Shown: positions 1 to 9,819 of the stretch, piece after piece
How positions within the stretch are numbered: position 1 is the stretch's first letter
Layout of the letters: every line of letters starts with the position of its first letter
Notes under the pieces: model-generated
The model's database searches: none
What the model saw: the letters and a program-made list of their open reading frames with translations, nothing else
What the model was told of the DNA's origin: nothing
Assembly: GCA_963744915.1 (NCBI GenBank)
Contig: CAVUUY010000014.1
Coordinates: 1 to 64,000, forward strand
Direction of reading: 5' to 3'
DNA length: 64,000 nucleotides
Source of the DNA: DATAFF01 sp963744915
Lineage (GTDB): Bacteria > Pseudomonadota > Alphaproteobacteria > Rhizobiales > Aestuariivirgaceae
Program-made: the position numbers and the translations under genes

Positions 1-165
1 CGAGTGGGATGATCTTCACGACGCCAGTGTTCACCAGTTCTTGGAGGGCGGTGGCAAGCTCGGGTTCCGGGCCGGTTGCGAATACCCGCCAACCATCGGC
101 ACCATACTGTCGTGTGAACTCGAACCCCAATCCTCGTTGGCACCAGTGATTAGGATTGATGGCAC
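1..165 (-). pseudogene. 5' fragment of a short-chain dehydrogenase/reductase (copy A)
   Basis: This is the repeat-copy counterpart of the SDR at 12824-13514. It begins at the same GTG codon (complement of 163-165) and encodes the start of a Rossmann fold (MPSILITGAN). It then loses frame relative to copy B within the first few dozen codons. The rest of the gene, if present, lies beyond the window edge. No function can be inferred for a fragment this short. Confidence 0.55.
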
Positions 166-174
166 GATCGTTCC

Positions 175-795
175 TCAAACTCTCGAGCGGTCTATGCCGG
201 CGACGCGGGAGATGTTCCATATCTGCGTGGTGTCCGGCATGATGACGGTGTTTTCTCGCTTAACCCACCGACCTCGACCTGCCCTGGCCAGCATCTTCTT
301 GGCAAGATCACTACGGTCAAGCAGTTCCACACCGTTGGCAGCCGCCAATTCTCGTGCTGAATTCGAATAGCTGCTGTTGGTTACAACCAAAGCTCGCTGC
401 GCCGCATAGAAACCTTTTGCAGCCAAGACTTCTTGAACCGCCCAGTTTCCCACTTTGCCCTTATATCGCTTGGTCTGCACCACTGCGCGTCCTTCCTTCC
501 TTCAAGGACGAGGTCGGCGCCTTGATCCCCTGATTGTTTTGGTAGCGGCAACCCTGAACCCATTCCGTCGAAAGATTTCAGCGCAAACCTCTTCGAACTC
601 AATTCCTCTCATGCGATCGATGGCATGCATCTCTAGGCTACCCAACCCACGATCACGCAGCCAGAAGCCCCTCAAATCGTACGATACCCTGGCAAAAGCG
701 CAGCCACTCAAGATAATGGCCATCGATATTGCTTCTCGGCTATGTGGATGCAAAGCGGCGTCGAGAGCCAGCAATAACAAAACGCCAAAAGCTAA
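175..795 (-). pseudogene. Mrr-type restriction endonuclease-like membrane protein, copy A (frameshifted, cut by IS630)
   Basis: Three overlapping minus-strand segments (502-801, 381-602, 175-483) together give an N-terminal hydrophobic segment (FGVLLLLALDAAL), a short linker, and a Mrr-cat/DUF2034-like core. The core begins RMRGIEFEEVCAEIFRRNGF, continues with DQGADLVLEGRK, and ends with a VQTKRY segment, which is the D...QxK pattern of PD-(D/E)XK nucleases. Single-base differences from copy B near 485 and 537 break the frame. The IS630 element sits at the N-terminal side and removes the original start region. The family is usually a membrane-anchored nuclease of unknown substrate. Confidence 0.6.
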
Positions 796-1958
796 TACCA
801 AACGTCAAAGTGGCTGACTTTCGGGATTCCCGAATCACTTGCAAAATGATTCAACCTGGCAAACGGAGGGATGTTTGCCATGGGAAAAGCTATTGCGGTG
901 AGGTCGGACTACACGAGCAGGGAAGTTCGGCGGCTTGCGAAGCAGTCGAATGATGTCTGGCAGGCGCGACGACTTTTGGCGATCGCCACGGTGCTCGATG
1001 GCACCTCGCGCGAAGAAGCCGCGAAGATCGGCGGCATGGAGCGTCAGACGCTACGAGACTGGGTGATCCGGTTCAACGATGAGGGACCACAAGGTCTTAG
1101 CAACAAGCCATCTCGTGGAGCGCCGGGCAAGCTCGGCGCCAAGCACAAAGAGTTTCTCGCTCGTCTCATCGACGAGGGACCGATCCCGGCGATTGATGGC
1201 GTGGTGCGCTGGCGGGCCTGCGACCTGGTCAAGCAATTGTACGCTCAGTTCGGTCTGTCGGTATCGGATGCCACGGTTTACCGGGCGCTCAAGGAATTGG
1301 GTTTTTCGCATGTGAGCGCCCGGCCCAAGGCCTACAGGCAGAATCCGGAGGACATGGAAACGTTTAAAAAAATTTCGCAGGGCGCGTGGCGGAGGTCCGC
1401 GAGGAACTCGCGCCGGGTACACCGGTAGAGGTGTGGTTCCAAGATGAAATGCGAGTCGGACAGAAGAACAAGCTCACCTATCGCTGGGCGAGGAAAGGCT
1501 CGCGTCCCAGAGCAATCTACGATCAGCGCACGGAATCAGCCTATCTGTTTGGCGCGGTATGTCCTGAACGCGGCGCCGGTGCTGCCCTCGTGCTGCCGGC
1601 CTGCAACAGCGAAGCCATGCAGCTTCATCTCGATGAGATCGCCACCAAGATCACCCCTGGCGCCCATGCGATTGTCATCCTCGATCAAGCTGGCTGGCAT
1701 GGCGCCAAAGACCTCGAGGTCCCAAGCAACATTTCGCTCTTGCCACTGCCGCCACGCTCACCTGAGCTCAACAGCCAGGAGAACATCTGGCAGTTCATCC
1801 GTCAGAACTGGTTGTCGAACCATATCTTCAAATCATTCGACGACATCGTCGATCACTGTTGTGATGCCTGGAACGCCCTGATCGATCAACCTTGGAAAAT
1901 CATGTCCATCGCCTACCGCGACTGGGCAGTCACCGGTCAATCATTGTGACGATTGGTA
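796..1958 (+). mobile_element. IS630-family insertion sequence, about 1.16 kb
   Basis: Ends are defined by imperfect terminal inverted repeats: TACCAAACGTCAAAGT at 796-811 and, on the opposite strand, TACCAATCGTCACAAT at 1943-1958 (13 of 16 match). Both sides are flanked by TAA, consistent with the TA-centred target of this family. Copy B of the long repeat has no insertion at the equivalent site, so the element arrived after the duplication. Confidence 0.85.
871..1949 (+). CDS. IS630-family transposase made by ribosomal frameshifting
   Basis: The first reading frame (871-1428) encodes an HTH DNA-binding region (about residues 35-75, EEAAKIGGMERQTLRDWV). The second (to 1949) encodes the DDE catalytic core: WFQDEMR, VILDQAGWH and SPELNSQEN supply the three acidic residues. 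The frames join at a run of seven A at 1365-1371 (TTTAAAAAAATTT). A -1 slip there gives the continuous sequence KKNFAGRVAEVREEL expected for the family. The element is therefore probably functional rather than broken. The first ATG at 871 has an AACGGAGGG ribosome-binding site upstream; a second ATG at 880 is possible. Confidence 0.85.
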
Positions 1959-2212
1959 TAAGAGGCATGTGAAAAACTCGATGCACCGAACCATAGATTT
2001 GATCGGTGAACTACGTTTCTGCCTCTGACGCGCTCTTCCCGACGGTCGCCTCTTTCCAAGGTTGGCCAGCCTTGCCATAGATCACCCCTCCTCCGGAGTG
2101 GTATTCGCACGAAACCCTAGCTTAAATGAACCGCGAGAGAAAGCCGGGCCGATGGCGCCACCCCGATCAGTCAAGTGGGGATCCACTCGGGACTACTGCC
2201 ACGCCCGCTGTG

Positions 2213-3086
2213 ATGAAAAGGTACCATCGCTGGGGCATCATCTCGGTAGCGTTGGCGGCGGTATTCTGGTCTACCTCGGGATTCTTCGTACGCCTGATCA
2301 GCGTTGATCTTATGACATTGTTGTTCTGGCGCGGTATCTTCTCTGGCACTGCGCTTTTCGTGCTTTTCTTCATGCTGAAGGAATATCGCAGCGCTCCTGT
2401 CCTGGGCAAACTAAACTGGTCAACCGTCGGTGTGATGGTGGCCTCAGCGTTGGGGATGCTTTGTGGAATAAGTGCGCTGCGTTTCACCACGGTGGCAGAG
2501 GTAATGGTCATTTATGCGACCATACCTTTCATGACTGCGGCAGTAGCCTGGCTCGTCATCGGCGAGCGGCCTTCGTGGAACACAATCTCTTGCAAGCCTT
2601 GTCGCGCTATGCGGGGTAGGTGTGATGCTTATTGACGCCCAGTGGGGCAACAGCATGATTGGCAGATTTCTTGCTTTCGGCTCGACGCTCAGCATGGCCC
2701 TTATGACTACGATCATGCGGCGCAGCTGGGATGTCCCGATGCTTCCCGCAGTTGCCGGTTCAGCCTGGTTATGCTCTGCGTTTTGTCTCCCCTTCGCGAT
2801 GCCTTTGGCGATCAGTCCTCTCAATCTGAGTCTGTGCGCTGTCTTCGGTGTCGTTCAAAATGCAGCAGGCCTCGCCTTCTACACTTTGGGATCAAGACGG
2901 GTGCCTGCTGCCGAGGCGACATTGATAGCATCTCTGGAAGTGCCGCTGACACCATTCTGGGTTTGGCTCGCCTTTGGTGAGACCGTCTCTCCTTCAACAT
3001 TGATTGGCGGCGCAATGGTTCTTTCGGCGCTGGTCGGGCACATCCTGATAGCTAATCGACCTTTCACAACTCCGATAAATCAATGA
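2213..3086 (+). pseudogene. EamA/DMT-superfamily permease, copy A (one-base insertion)
   Basis: The protein begins MKRYHRWGIISVALAAVFW and has about ten predicted membrane helices in two homologous halves, typical of drug/metabolite transporters that export small metabolites. A one-base insertion near 2585 (CACAATCTCTTGC here, CACACTTCTTGC in copy B) shifts the frame. The second half is readable to 3086. Corrected length would be about 290 residues, normal for the family. Copy B is broken at a different place, so each copy documents the intact sequence of the other. Substrate is unknown. Confidence 0.75.
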
Positions 3087-3263
3087 AACCTGATGCTGTC
3101 ACTTGCGCATTATTTCGCCGCCCGTTTTCGACCAAACCCGATCGCCAGTCTGGTCGCTTCGATAATTTGGAACCTCTATCACGCTTGATGGGCGTCCGGC
3201 GTAAGTCCATGAAGAGAAACGTGGCGTTTGAGCGATTTCAAGCACAGCTGTACGCGAGAGAAT

Positions 3264-3710
3264 TTACAAAATTTTTCGATATTGAATGAAGCCGGGACGA
3301 TCGGCGAGTTGATCGTAGAGCGCTCTGGCTGTGTCGTTTGTCTCATGAGTTAACCAGTAGACGCGGCTCGCCCCCTCCTTTCTGGCCAAGTCATAGACGG
3401 CCTCGATCAATTTGCGTCCTACTCCCTGTCCTCTTGCTTCTTTTGCGGTGAACAAGTCTTGAAGGTAGCAGTAGGGACCAATCGTCCAGGTGGAGCGGTG
3501 GTAGAGATAATGCACGATGCCGATGAGTCTTTGATCCAAATATGCGCCCAACCCGTGCATAGGCTCAGCGGGGTCATGGAGGCGGGCCCAGGTAGTGTCC
3601 GTCACAGCTGATGACAAGCTGGTGTTGTAGAAGGTGAGATAGCCCTGCCAAAGCGGCTCCCATTCATCGCGATCCTGCAACCCTAACGGTCGGACTTCAA
3701 TCTTTGCCAT
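3264..3710 (-). CDS. GNAT-family N-acetyltransferase (copy A)
   Basis: A 148-residue protein starting MAKIEVRPLGLQ at 3710; the longer reading to 3767 has no better support. It has the acetyl-CoA binding motif RGQGVGRKLI (about residues 93-102) and the later NDTARALYDQ segment of the GNAT fold. It is a full-length single-domain member, transferring an acetyl group to an amine of unknown identity. It is convergent with the upstream DMT gene in both repeat copies, and both acetyltransferase copies are intact, in contrast to their neighbours. Confidence 0.85.
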   Translation of the reverse strand: MAKIEVRPLGLQDRDEWEPLWQGYLTFYNTSLSSAVTDTTWARLHDPAEPMHGLGAYLDQRLIGIVHYLYHRSTWTIGPYCYLQDLFTAKEARGQGVGRKLIEAVYDLARKEGASRVYWLTHETNDTARALYDQLADRPGFIQYRKIL

Positions 3711-4158
3711 TGCGTGCGATCCTTGGCAGCTTAGTCCTGCATCCCCCTCGAGGGACTCTAATCCCAAATCGATAACGTCAATGGACAGAGTTTAAGGCCA
3801 AGGAAGCGGACCAGTCCATCGACACGATGTCGAGGCTGCTCCGGATAGCGAAAGGAACCGGCGTCTCCTCGCTACCCAAGCAGTTCGCCAAAAACCGACG
3901 CCCAAGATCGAAAGTGTTCATGAAGCTCGCCTTAGAGGTCCTGAAGCTCCGCGTATCACCCACCCCTCATGGCTCGTCCAAGGTAAACGCGTTCCTTGAT
4001 CGGCGGGGCTCTATTGTCTCGATAGATCGACCTTTCGCCAGCCTCTGCCGCGATCGAGCGTAGAGACGGTGCTAGCTCAGCAACAGGCATCGTCCGGTGC
4101 CACCTTGTTTACCTTTCCGGAATAACCTGCCTTAAAGCGACCGAGGCAGAAAGCAACG
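3711..4158. other. No clear gene; tail of repeat copy A
   Basis: The stretch resembles 15901-16203 in copy B up to about 4010 and then diverges. Short readable frames exist (for example IAKGTGVSSLPKQFAKN on the plus strand) but the copies do not share a single open frame here, and no family is recognisable. Confidence 0.5.
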
Positions 4159-4920
4159 ATGAAGTCGTCAGAATGGCGCGAGACCCGCAACCAGCGTTCC
4201 CGTGCAAGATTACTGAGAGCCTTACCGACACACTTCCCTGCACCGGTTCTGACTTGCGCGCTGAACCGACCCTTGATTCCTCCGACGCCTCGGCTTGCAA
4301 TAGACACCTATTGGCGTGTGCATCCCATTCGTGCTGATCGATTAGCTCGCGCAATGGCCTCTCGGAGCGGAATTCCGATCGATTGGGTCTGGCGAGTGTC
4401 GCCTGATGCTAAAGACGAAGGTCTCCCTTCGACATTTCGGACACCGCCTGCTCCCTATCGCGAGCGGAGGTTCCGCGTCGGCGCTGGAAGCTGCTGTATT
4501 TGCGGCCAGCCTGTATATCGCTTCGGCTGGCACGTTGACCTTTGGAATCGTGGTTCGAACAAAAATTCCGAATGGCATTCCTGCTGCGTTGTCGCGTGGC
4601 AATTATGGAATACACCTCGGGACCACATGCGGGTTCTCAAACGGCTGCAAAAGGGGCGATGCGCGGCAAGCGGAAAACGTCTACTGAAAAGCGCAGAGGT
4701 GGACCACAGAATGCCTTTGTTTCAAGTCTGGCGAGACCATCGGGGCGCATCGTGGCCGCTATTGCTCTCCTTTTGGGGAGTGCCAAACCTGCAGGTGATC
4801 GATATGGAGGTTCATTCCGAGAAATGCGCCAGTGAAGCGAGGGGACGAGCATCTCATAGCTATCACAAAGCGAGACATCCAGGTGATCGCTCACCAGAAT
4901 TGTTGGGAGGTGAAGCGTGA
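4159..4920 (+). CDS. HNH endonuclease-like protein
   Basis: A 253-residue protein with two cysteine pairs (CCIC at 112-115, CC at 142-143) and an HNH-like core: C168, VDHRMPLFQ at 181-189, then VHSEKC with H219 and C223. These are the residue types that hold zinc and the catalytic histidine in HNH nucleases. The first 65 residues look low in complexity and may not be native; the true start may be near residue 66 (MASRSGIPIDWVWRV). No restriction partner or phage gene is adjacent. The family assignment is from motif pattern only. Confidence 0.6.
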   Translation: MKSSEWRETRNQRSRARLLRALPTHFPAPVLTCALNRPLIPPTPRLAIDTYWRVHPIRADRLARAMASRSGIPIDWVWRVSPDAKDEGLPSTFRTPPAPYRERRFRVGAGSCCICGQPVYRFGWHVDLWNRGSNKNSEWHSCCVVAWQLWNTPRDHMRVLKRLQKGRCAASGKRLLKSAEVDHRMPLFQVWRDHRGASWPLLLSFWGVPNLQVIDMEVHSEKCASEARGRASHSYHKARHPGDRSPELLGGEA

Positions 4921-5021
4921 GCGTAGTTCTCGGGCAGTTGCGCACATGCAGCCTTGTTCAATAGCACTGCCGTCTCATCACTGACGGCCGGGAGCTGCAA
5001 TAGGCCCGTAGCTACCACGGT

Positions 5022-7262
5022 TCAGTTCTCCCCGGATTTGGGCCCAGGTCGCGACCGAGGGGCAAGCCATTCGTTCAATTTCGACCAGCGCCGCCGTCCG
5101 GAGACGTTCTTCACCGCAATGGCGACAGCTTTCTTCTGCCCAACCAGGATGACCAATCGCTTGCCACGGGTCACGCCGGTATAGAGCAAATTCCGCTGCA
5201 GCATGGTGTAGTGCTGGGTCATGACGGGGATGACGACCGCTGGGTATTCCGAGCCCTGGCTCTTGTGAATCGTGGCAGCGTAGGCCGGCACCAGCGTGTC
5301 GAGTTCGCCAAAGCCAAAGATGACGGCCCGGCCGTCGAAGCTGGCAGTGAGCTCGCCCGCATCGGGATCGACATCGTCGATATAGCCGATATCGCCATTA
5401 TAGACTTCCTTGTCGTAGTCGTTCTCGATCTGCATGACCTTGTCTCCTGGCGCGAATGTCCAGCCGAAGCGCTCAACTCTGCGCTCGCCGGCTGGATTGA
5501 GTGCCGCCTGCAGCTCGAGGTTGAGCGAGCGGGCTCCAACGCCGCCTCTGTTCATCGGGCAGAGCACTTGGATGTCGCGGATGGGATCGAGGCCGAAGCG
5601 TTGCGGGATGCGGGTCTTCACCAGGTCGATAATCCGCGGCACGGCCGTCTCTGGATCATCGGCCTTCACGAAGTAAAAGTCGCTGTCACCCTCGGGCTTT
5701 CCGAGATCGGGAATGGATCCCTGGTTGATTTTGTGAGCGCTGGTGATGATGCGGCTTTGCGCTGCCTGGCGGAAGATCTCGGTCAAGCGGACGACGGGGA
5801 CGGCGCCGGAAGCGATGATATCGGCCAAGACCTGGCCCGGGCCTACCGAGGGCAACTGATCAATGTCGCCGACGATAAGCAGCGCGGCATTGTCGGGCAC
5901 CGCCTTGAGCAGCGCCTGCATCAGGAGGACGTCGACCATCGAGGTCTCGTCGATGACCAGAAGATCGCAGTCGAGCGGGTTATCGGCTTCCCGCTTGAAC
6001 CCTCCGCCCTTGGGGTCGACCTCCAAGAGCCGATGGATCGTCTTGGCTTCAAACCCGGTCGCCTCGGTCATTCGCTTCGCGGCACGGCCGGTGGGTGCGC
6101 ACAGCAGCAGGTTGACCCCTTTAGCCGACAGAACGCGCAAGATGGAGTTGACGATGGTGGTCTTGCCGACGCCGGGACCGCCGGTGATGACCAGGACCTT
6201 CGACACGAGCGCCAGCCGGAGCGCGGCAATTTGGCTTTCGGCAAGCGACAGGCCGGTCTTCTGCTCGATCCAAGGCAGCGCCTTCGCCGGGTCGATGTCG
6301 GGCCAAGGCAGCTTGCCGTTGGCCAGGCGCAGGAGCCTTTCGGCGATGACTTTCTCAGCTCTGTAGAGCCCGCCAAGGAAGAGACAGGCCGTCTCGCCAA
6401 CCGTGTCAGCGATGACCGTGCCATCCTTGAGCTCGAGCTCCATCGCGGTCAGAACCAGACCCTTGTCGACCGCCAGCAAGTCGACGGCAAGCGGCACCAA
6501 TTCCTCGGTCGGCAGGCCGCAATGACCCTCGTCCATAGCCTCTGTGAGCGCGTAGGAAATCCCCGCACGGACGCGAATCATCGCCGTCCTCTCGATACCG
6601 AGCCTCATGGCAATGGCGTCGGCTGTCTTGAAGCCGATGCCGCGAATATCCCGCGCCAGGCGATAGGGGTTCTCCGTCATGACCTGGACGGCGTCCGCGC
6701 CATAGGTCTTGAAGATACGGACTGCGCGTGCGGTGCCGACGCCGTGGCTGTGCAGGAAGACCATGATCTCGCGCACGATCTTCTGTTCGGCCCAGGCGTC
6801 GGTGATGCGCTTGGCGCGGACGGCGCCAATTCCGGTGACCTGACGCAGCCGATCGGGCTCAGCCTCGATGATGTCGAACACCTTCTCGCCGAACGCCTGA
6901 ACCATCTTCTTGGCGTAAACTGGTCCAATGCCGCGGATCATGCCTGAGGAGAGATATTTCTCGATACCGTCAATGGACGTCGGCGCTGATGTCCGCATAA
7001 ACCGCGTTTTGAACTGCTGGCCGTGGGTGCGATCGTTGAGCCATTCGCCTGAGGCGGTGATCCACTCGCCAGCCGAGATGATGGCGGCGTGGCCAACAAC
7101 AGTGACCAGATCACGGTGGCCGCGCGCCTTGATGCGCAGGACACAGAAGCCGTTCTCGACATTGTGGAAAGTCACTCGTTCAACCAAACCGGCGAGGACT
7201 TCCTGCTGGGCCGTGGTGCCCTCAGGCTTCATGGTTGCTGTTGGCGCTTCGCTGCACGCCAA
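5022..7262 (-). CDS. recD2: RecD2-like ATP-dependent DNA helicase
   Basis: A 746-residue SF1B helicase of the RecD2 type, which acts without RecBC and unwinds DNA 5' to 3' during repair. It has an N-terminal OB-like region, tandem helix-hairpin-helix segments (about 104-215, RGIGPVYAKKM, TGIGAVRAKR, RGIGFKTADA), the Walker A motif GGPGVGKT at 361-368, DETS at 438-441, GDIDQLPSVGPG at 465-476, and a C-terminal UvrD-like motif AYAATIHKSQGSE. Length is normal. It overlaps the downstream end of the nuclease remnant by about 34 bases, suggesting a shared transcript with the DUF2786-like protein and nuclease. Confidence 0.92.
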   Translation of the reverse strand: MACSEAPTATMKPEGTTAQQEVLAGLVERVTFHNVENGFCVLRIKARGHRDLVTVVGHAAIISAGEWITASGEWLNDRTHGQQFKTRFMRTSAPTSIDGIEKYLSSGMIRGIGPVYAKKMVQAFGEKVFDIIEAEPDRLRQVTGIGAVRAKRITDAWAEQKIVREIMVFLHSHGVGTARAVRIFKTYGADAVQVMTENPYRLARDIRGIGFKTADAIAMRLGIERTAMIRVRAGISYALTEAMDEGHCGLPTEELVPLAVDLLAVDKGLVLTAMELELKDGTVIADTVGETACLFLGGLYRAEKVIAERLLRLANGKLPWPDIDPAKALPWIEQKTGLSLAESQIAALRLALVSKVLVITGGPGVGKTTIVNSILRVLSAKGVNLLLCAPTGRAAKRMTEATGFEAKTIHRLLEVDPKGGGFKREADNPLDCDLLVIDETSMVDVLLMQALLKAVPDNAALLIVGDIDQLPSVGPGQVLADIIASGAVPVVRLTEIFRQAAQSRIITSAHKINQGSIPDLGKPEGDSDFYFVKADDPETAVPRIIDLVKTRIPQRFGLDPIRDIQVLCPMNRGGVGARSLNLELQAALNPAGERRVERFGWTFAPGDKVMQIENDYDKEVYNGDIGYIDDVDPDAGELTASFDGRAVIFGFGELDTLVPAYAATIHKSQGSEYPAVVIPVMTQHYTMLQRNLLYTGVTRGKRLVILVGQKKAVAIAVKNVSGRRRWSKLNEWLAPRSRPGPKSGEN

Positions 7263-7777
7263 TCCAACGGTATGTTAAAATTTCTCGACCAGATGCCGCG
7301 CTTGGACAAGCGCGCTTCATCTTCATCCGAGACATAATCACGCGAGTACTTGCGGGAGGCAACGGCCCACCCAGCTGCGACCAGCCACCCGTTCAGATGG
7401 ATCACCCTTGAAGCAGACAGCAACGATGTGGCCATACCGGTCACGATCACGCGATTCGCAGCATACGACAACACGGCCGATAAAGTCGGCAAGCGCGAAG
7501 CGGATTTCTGGTCACAATGCCACCTCGAACCATCCGGCCCCCGGCACAACTGATCGCTCTCTGGTGCATCGATGCCTTTGAGGCGATTGCGCGTGCCGTT
7601 GATTTCAACTGTGTCACCCTCGATCACGCTCGCAAATACCCTAGACGGTCCTGAGAGGCGGCAGGAGGACTCAACAACGGCGAGATTAGAGCAAGTAGCA
7701 GACCCCATCTCATCGCCCGACACGCCTCGGCTCTTCGACTTCTTCGGCGTCCTGCATTTCACCGTGAACTTCCTCAC
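7229..7777 (-). pseudogene. Staphylococcal-nuclease-like (thermonuclease) protein with a scrambled middle
   Basis: The ends are clearly SNase-like: VIEGDTVEINGTR and GIDAPESDQLCRG near the N-terminus, and RLSKRGIWSRNF near the C-terminus. Between about 7500 and 7395 the main frame gives unrelated sequence, while a second minus-strand frame gives the expected SNase middle (FALADFIGRVVVCCE, then RDRDRYGHIVAVCFKG). Two indels of opposite sense therefore replace about 34 residues, including the segment carrying the catalytic arginine and glutamate region. The product would be full length but probably inactive. It lies between the DUF2786-like gene and recD2. Confidence 0.75.
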
Positions 7778-8150
7778 GGATGAGGCGATTAGTGATTTCG
7801 TTGAGATAGGCGGTGAGTGCGCTGCTCAATTCCTCGAATTCGGGCCAGAGGACCTGCTCGATAAAACTGCGTGGCGCCTTGATGATAACCGTTTGCTTGT
7901 GCATCCGGGGATAGCGGAAGGGTCGCAGCCCATAGCGACGGCAGAGGGCAATGAAGAGCTGTCTCGACCAGCTGTCGGGGACCGAGCACTTGATCTCCTC
8001 TGGCCGTTCGCCACGGGTTGCTTTTCCAAGACGGGCTCGAATGCGCTCGGCAGCAGCCCCAGCGGCGGCCTTTTCGCCTGCTGTGGCACCACCGGCAAAG
8101 AGAGTTTCGATCTTGCGAAGCTTAGCTCGAAGGCTGTCTTCGGTGTTCAT
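7710..8150 (-). CDS. DUF2786-like protein of unknown function
   Basis: A 146-residue protein. Residues 6-45 (LRAKLRKIETLFAGGATAGE, then an alanine-rich helix) resemble the N-terminal helix pair of DUF2786 proteins. The middle contains RYGLRPFRYPRMHKQTVII, and the C-terminus is acidic. It is upstream of, and overlaps by about 70 bases, the nuclease remnant and recD2 on the same strand, which suggests a DNA-handling context. No catalytic motif is visible. The domain assignment is tentative. Confidence 0.65.
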   Translation of the reverse strand: MNTEDSLRAKLRKIETLFAGGATAGEKAAAGAAAERIRARLGKATRGERPEEIKCSVPDSWSRQLFIALCRRYGLRPFRYPRMHKQTVIIKAPRSFIEQVLWPEFEELSSALTAYLNEITNRLIREEVHGEMQDAEEVEEPRRVGR

Positions 8151-8368
8151 TGCGTCCGCTCACAACCCATGTTTTTCGACTCTGGTTTTCCCACATAGTT
8201 ATCGCCGTCAAGGGAGAGGGACCTGTTCGGCAATCGTCATCGTAGCCCGCTAGCTATCTCCACTTCCTCGCAAAAATGTGGTGGGCAGGAAGCAAACCGC
8301 TGCAGGAAGCAAACCACTACGGGGTCGACGATCCTGGCGGGCAGAATTCTCAGCTGATGTGGCATTAA

Positions 8369-8832
8369 GTGGAAATCTCTTCGATTGTCGTACTCGCTGG
8401 CTTCATCGCTGCTTGCTTCCTCACCTCTCTGACCGGCCTGCTACCGTCCGGGCAATTGGTACGAGCATTGGCAAAACCTGTCTGACGGCCGCCGAACTGG
8501 CTTTTTGCACCGGATCATCCCCTATCTGACCATCGCCGGTTCCGGCTGGTTGGTTTGGCGACAGACCGGCTTTTGCCGGCGCCGCATTACCGCTTTCGAT
8601 TTATGCCGTGCAACTCATGTTGAACGCCGCCTGGACACCGCTTTTCTTCGGGCTGCACCGTCCCGATCTCGGCTTCCTGGACATCGTGCTGCTGTGGTTA
8701 TCCATCATCGCCGCGATGGTGCAATTCTATCCTATTCACGCCCGGGCAGCGTTGTTGCTCCCTACCCTACCTCGCTTGGGTTGCCTTTGCCGCTGCGCGC
8801 AATTTCGCCATCTGGCGTCTCAACACCCGACG
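8369..8832 (+). pseudogene. tspO: TspO/MBR-family membrane protein, broken
   Basis: The frame from a GTG at 8369 gives IVVLAGFIAACFLTSLTG, then LAKPV followed by an in-frame TGA and RPPNWLFAP. The family has a tryptophan where this TGA now stands. Further frame changes give YLTIAGSGWLVWR, then LNAAWTPLFFGLHRPDL and LAWVAFAAARNFAIWRLN. All five expected helices of this tetrapyrrole- and cholesterol-binding outer-membrane or mitochondrial protein family can be found, but across at least three frames and a stop. It is not expected to yield a product. Confidence 0.75.
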
Positions 8833-9432
8833 ATCGTGCACTCGGTCACGCCCAACGCAGTGGCTCATCCAAACGAGTTGGCCGGTAAGGCAAGCTTCGT
8901 CACAGAAATCCTCGGCAAAGGCACCCGATCAAAATTCGAATATCAATGGATGGCGCGCACCGGATGCTGTGTTCAGCCGCGAGAAGCGATCCGGTTCCTG
9001 AATTCCGCTGTTCGCAAAACATCTGTTTTTCGAACTCCGCGGCTGAGCGAGAGTAAGCGCGGTTTTCCGCGGTAGAAAGCACCCACTTCTTGGATGGCTT
9101 TTTGAACACTGCCTCTGTGTCGGTTTGGCAACGCTTTTGCCCAATGGGCAATCTCATATCTCCTTCGAATAATCTGGATGTCGCAATAGGTCCGCTTTCG
9201 AGGCTATTGCGGAACTGAGCTTTCTCAAGTGCCCCTTCTGATTTGGACCACTTCCGGAATTTCGCGCCCAAACTGATGCTGCGCCGTGCTCAGTCCACAA
9301 ACGGCTAACAGGCGGTCGGGCGCTCCGGATTATTGCGCAGGCATTGCCTGTGTCAGAGTGCTTGGGGAGGCAGGCGCGTGTATAGTGTCGTCGAAGCCGG
9401 TTCCAGGCGAGGCCACGCTACAGAAGGCCTTA
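8833..9432. other. Intergenic; no supported gene
   Basis: Only short, unrecognisable frames are present on both strands. The one notable element is the 15-base palindrome at 9137-9151, listed separately. The VOC gene follows. Confidence 0.5.
9137..9151. repeat. Palindrome TTGCCCAATGGGCAA, copy 1
   Basis: A perfect 15-base inverted repeat around a single central base. The same word occurs in the opposite orientation at 18861-18875, with matching flanks (CGCTTT before, TC after). It could be a protein-binding site or a mobile-element end; nothing adjacent decides this. Confidence 0.5.
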
Positions 9433-9819
9433 ATGAGACGCACGTGGACCATCATCGGAGTGTCCGATGTCGCTCGCAGCTTCGCGTGGTACCAGACGCT
9501 GTTTGGCCTGCCGAAATCGGCTCCAGCCCACGACTACTTCGGTCAGATCCTTGACGCGGATGGCACGGTTCTGCTCTGTCTTTGTCATCAGTGGGGGATC
9601 CATGGCCATCCCCCGCTAACCCGGCCCGACCCACCGCCGGGCAACGGCCTGCTGCTGTTCTTCCGGGTTGATGATTTCGATGAGGCGCTGCCGAGAGCGC
9701 GCTCTCTGGTATCCCGGCTCGAGGAGGAGCCGCACCGGAACCCGAGCACAGCAACGATGGAGTTCGCCCTTCGGGATCCGGATGGCTACTACGTGATGGT
9801 CAGTGCCCTCTCGGCCTGA
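9433..9819 (+). CDS. VOC-family (glyoxalase/bleomycin-resistance fold) protein
   Basis: A 128-residue single-domain protein beginning MRRTWTIIGVSDVARSFAWY. It shows the expected two beta-alpha-beta modules: SFAWYQTLFGLP in the first and FFRVDDFDEAL and RDPDGYYVMV in the second. Members are small metal-dependent dioxygenases, lyases or binding proteins. Substrate cannot be told from sequence. The ATG at 9433 is preferred because homology begins there; the open frame extends upstream to 9286 without family similarity. Confidence 0.8.
   Translation: MRRTWTIIGVSDVARSFAWYQTLFGLPKSAPAHDYFGQILDADGTVLLCLCHQWGIHGHPPLTRPDPPPGNGLLLFFRVDDFDEALPRARSLVSRLEEEPHRNPSTATMEFALRDPDGYYVMVSALSA

Larger units (their letters stand above)
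1..4010. repeat. Long direct repeat, copy A (carries an IS630 insertion)
   Basis: The sequence from position 1 matches positions 13349-16203 in the same order and orientation: SDR start, Mrr-like gene, DMT transporter, GNAT gene and a short unassigned tail. Similarity fades just after the shared ATCGGC near 4005. The only large difference is the IS630 element at about 796-1958. Scattered substitutions and one-base indels separate the copies. The left end of copy A lies outside the window. Confidence 0.9.

Noticed and set aside
5211..6947. A long plus-strand frame of 578 codons
   Set aside because: It is the antisense shadow of recD2, whose minus-strand protein has all helicase motifs. The plus frame has no family similarity.
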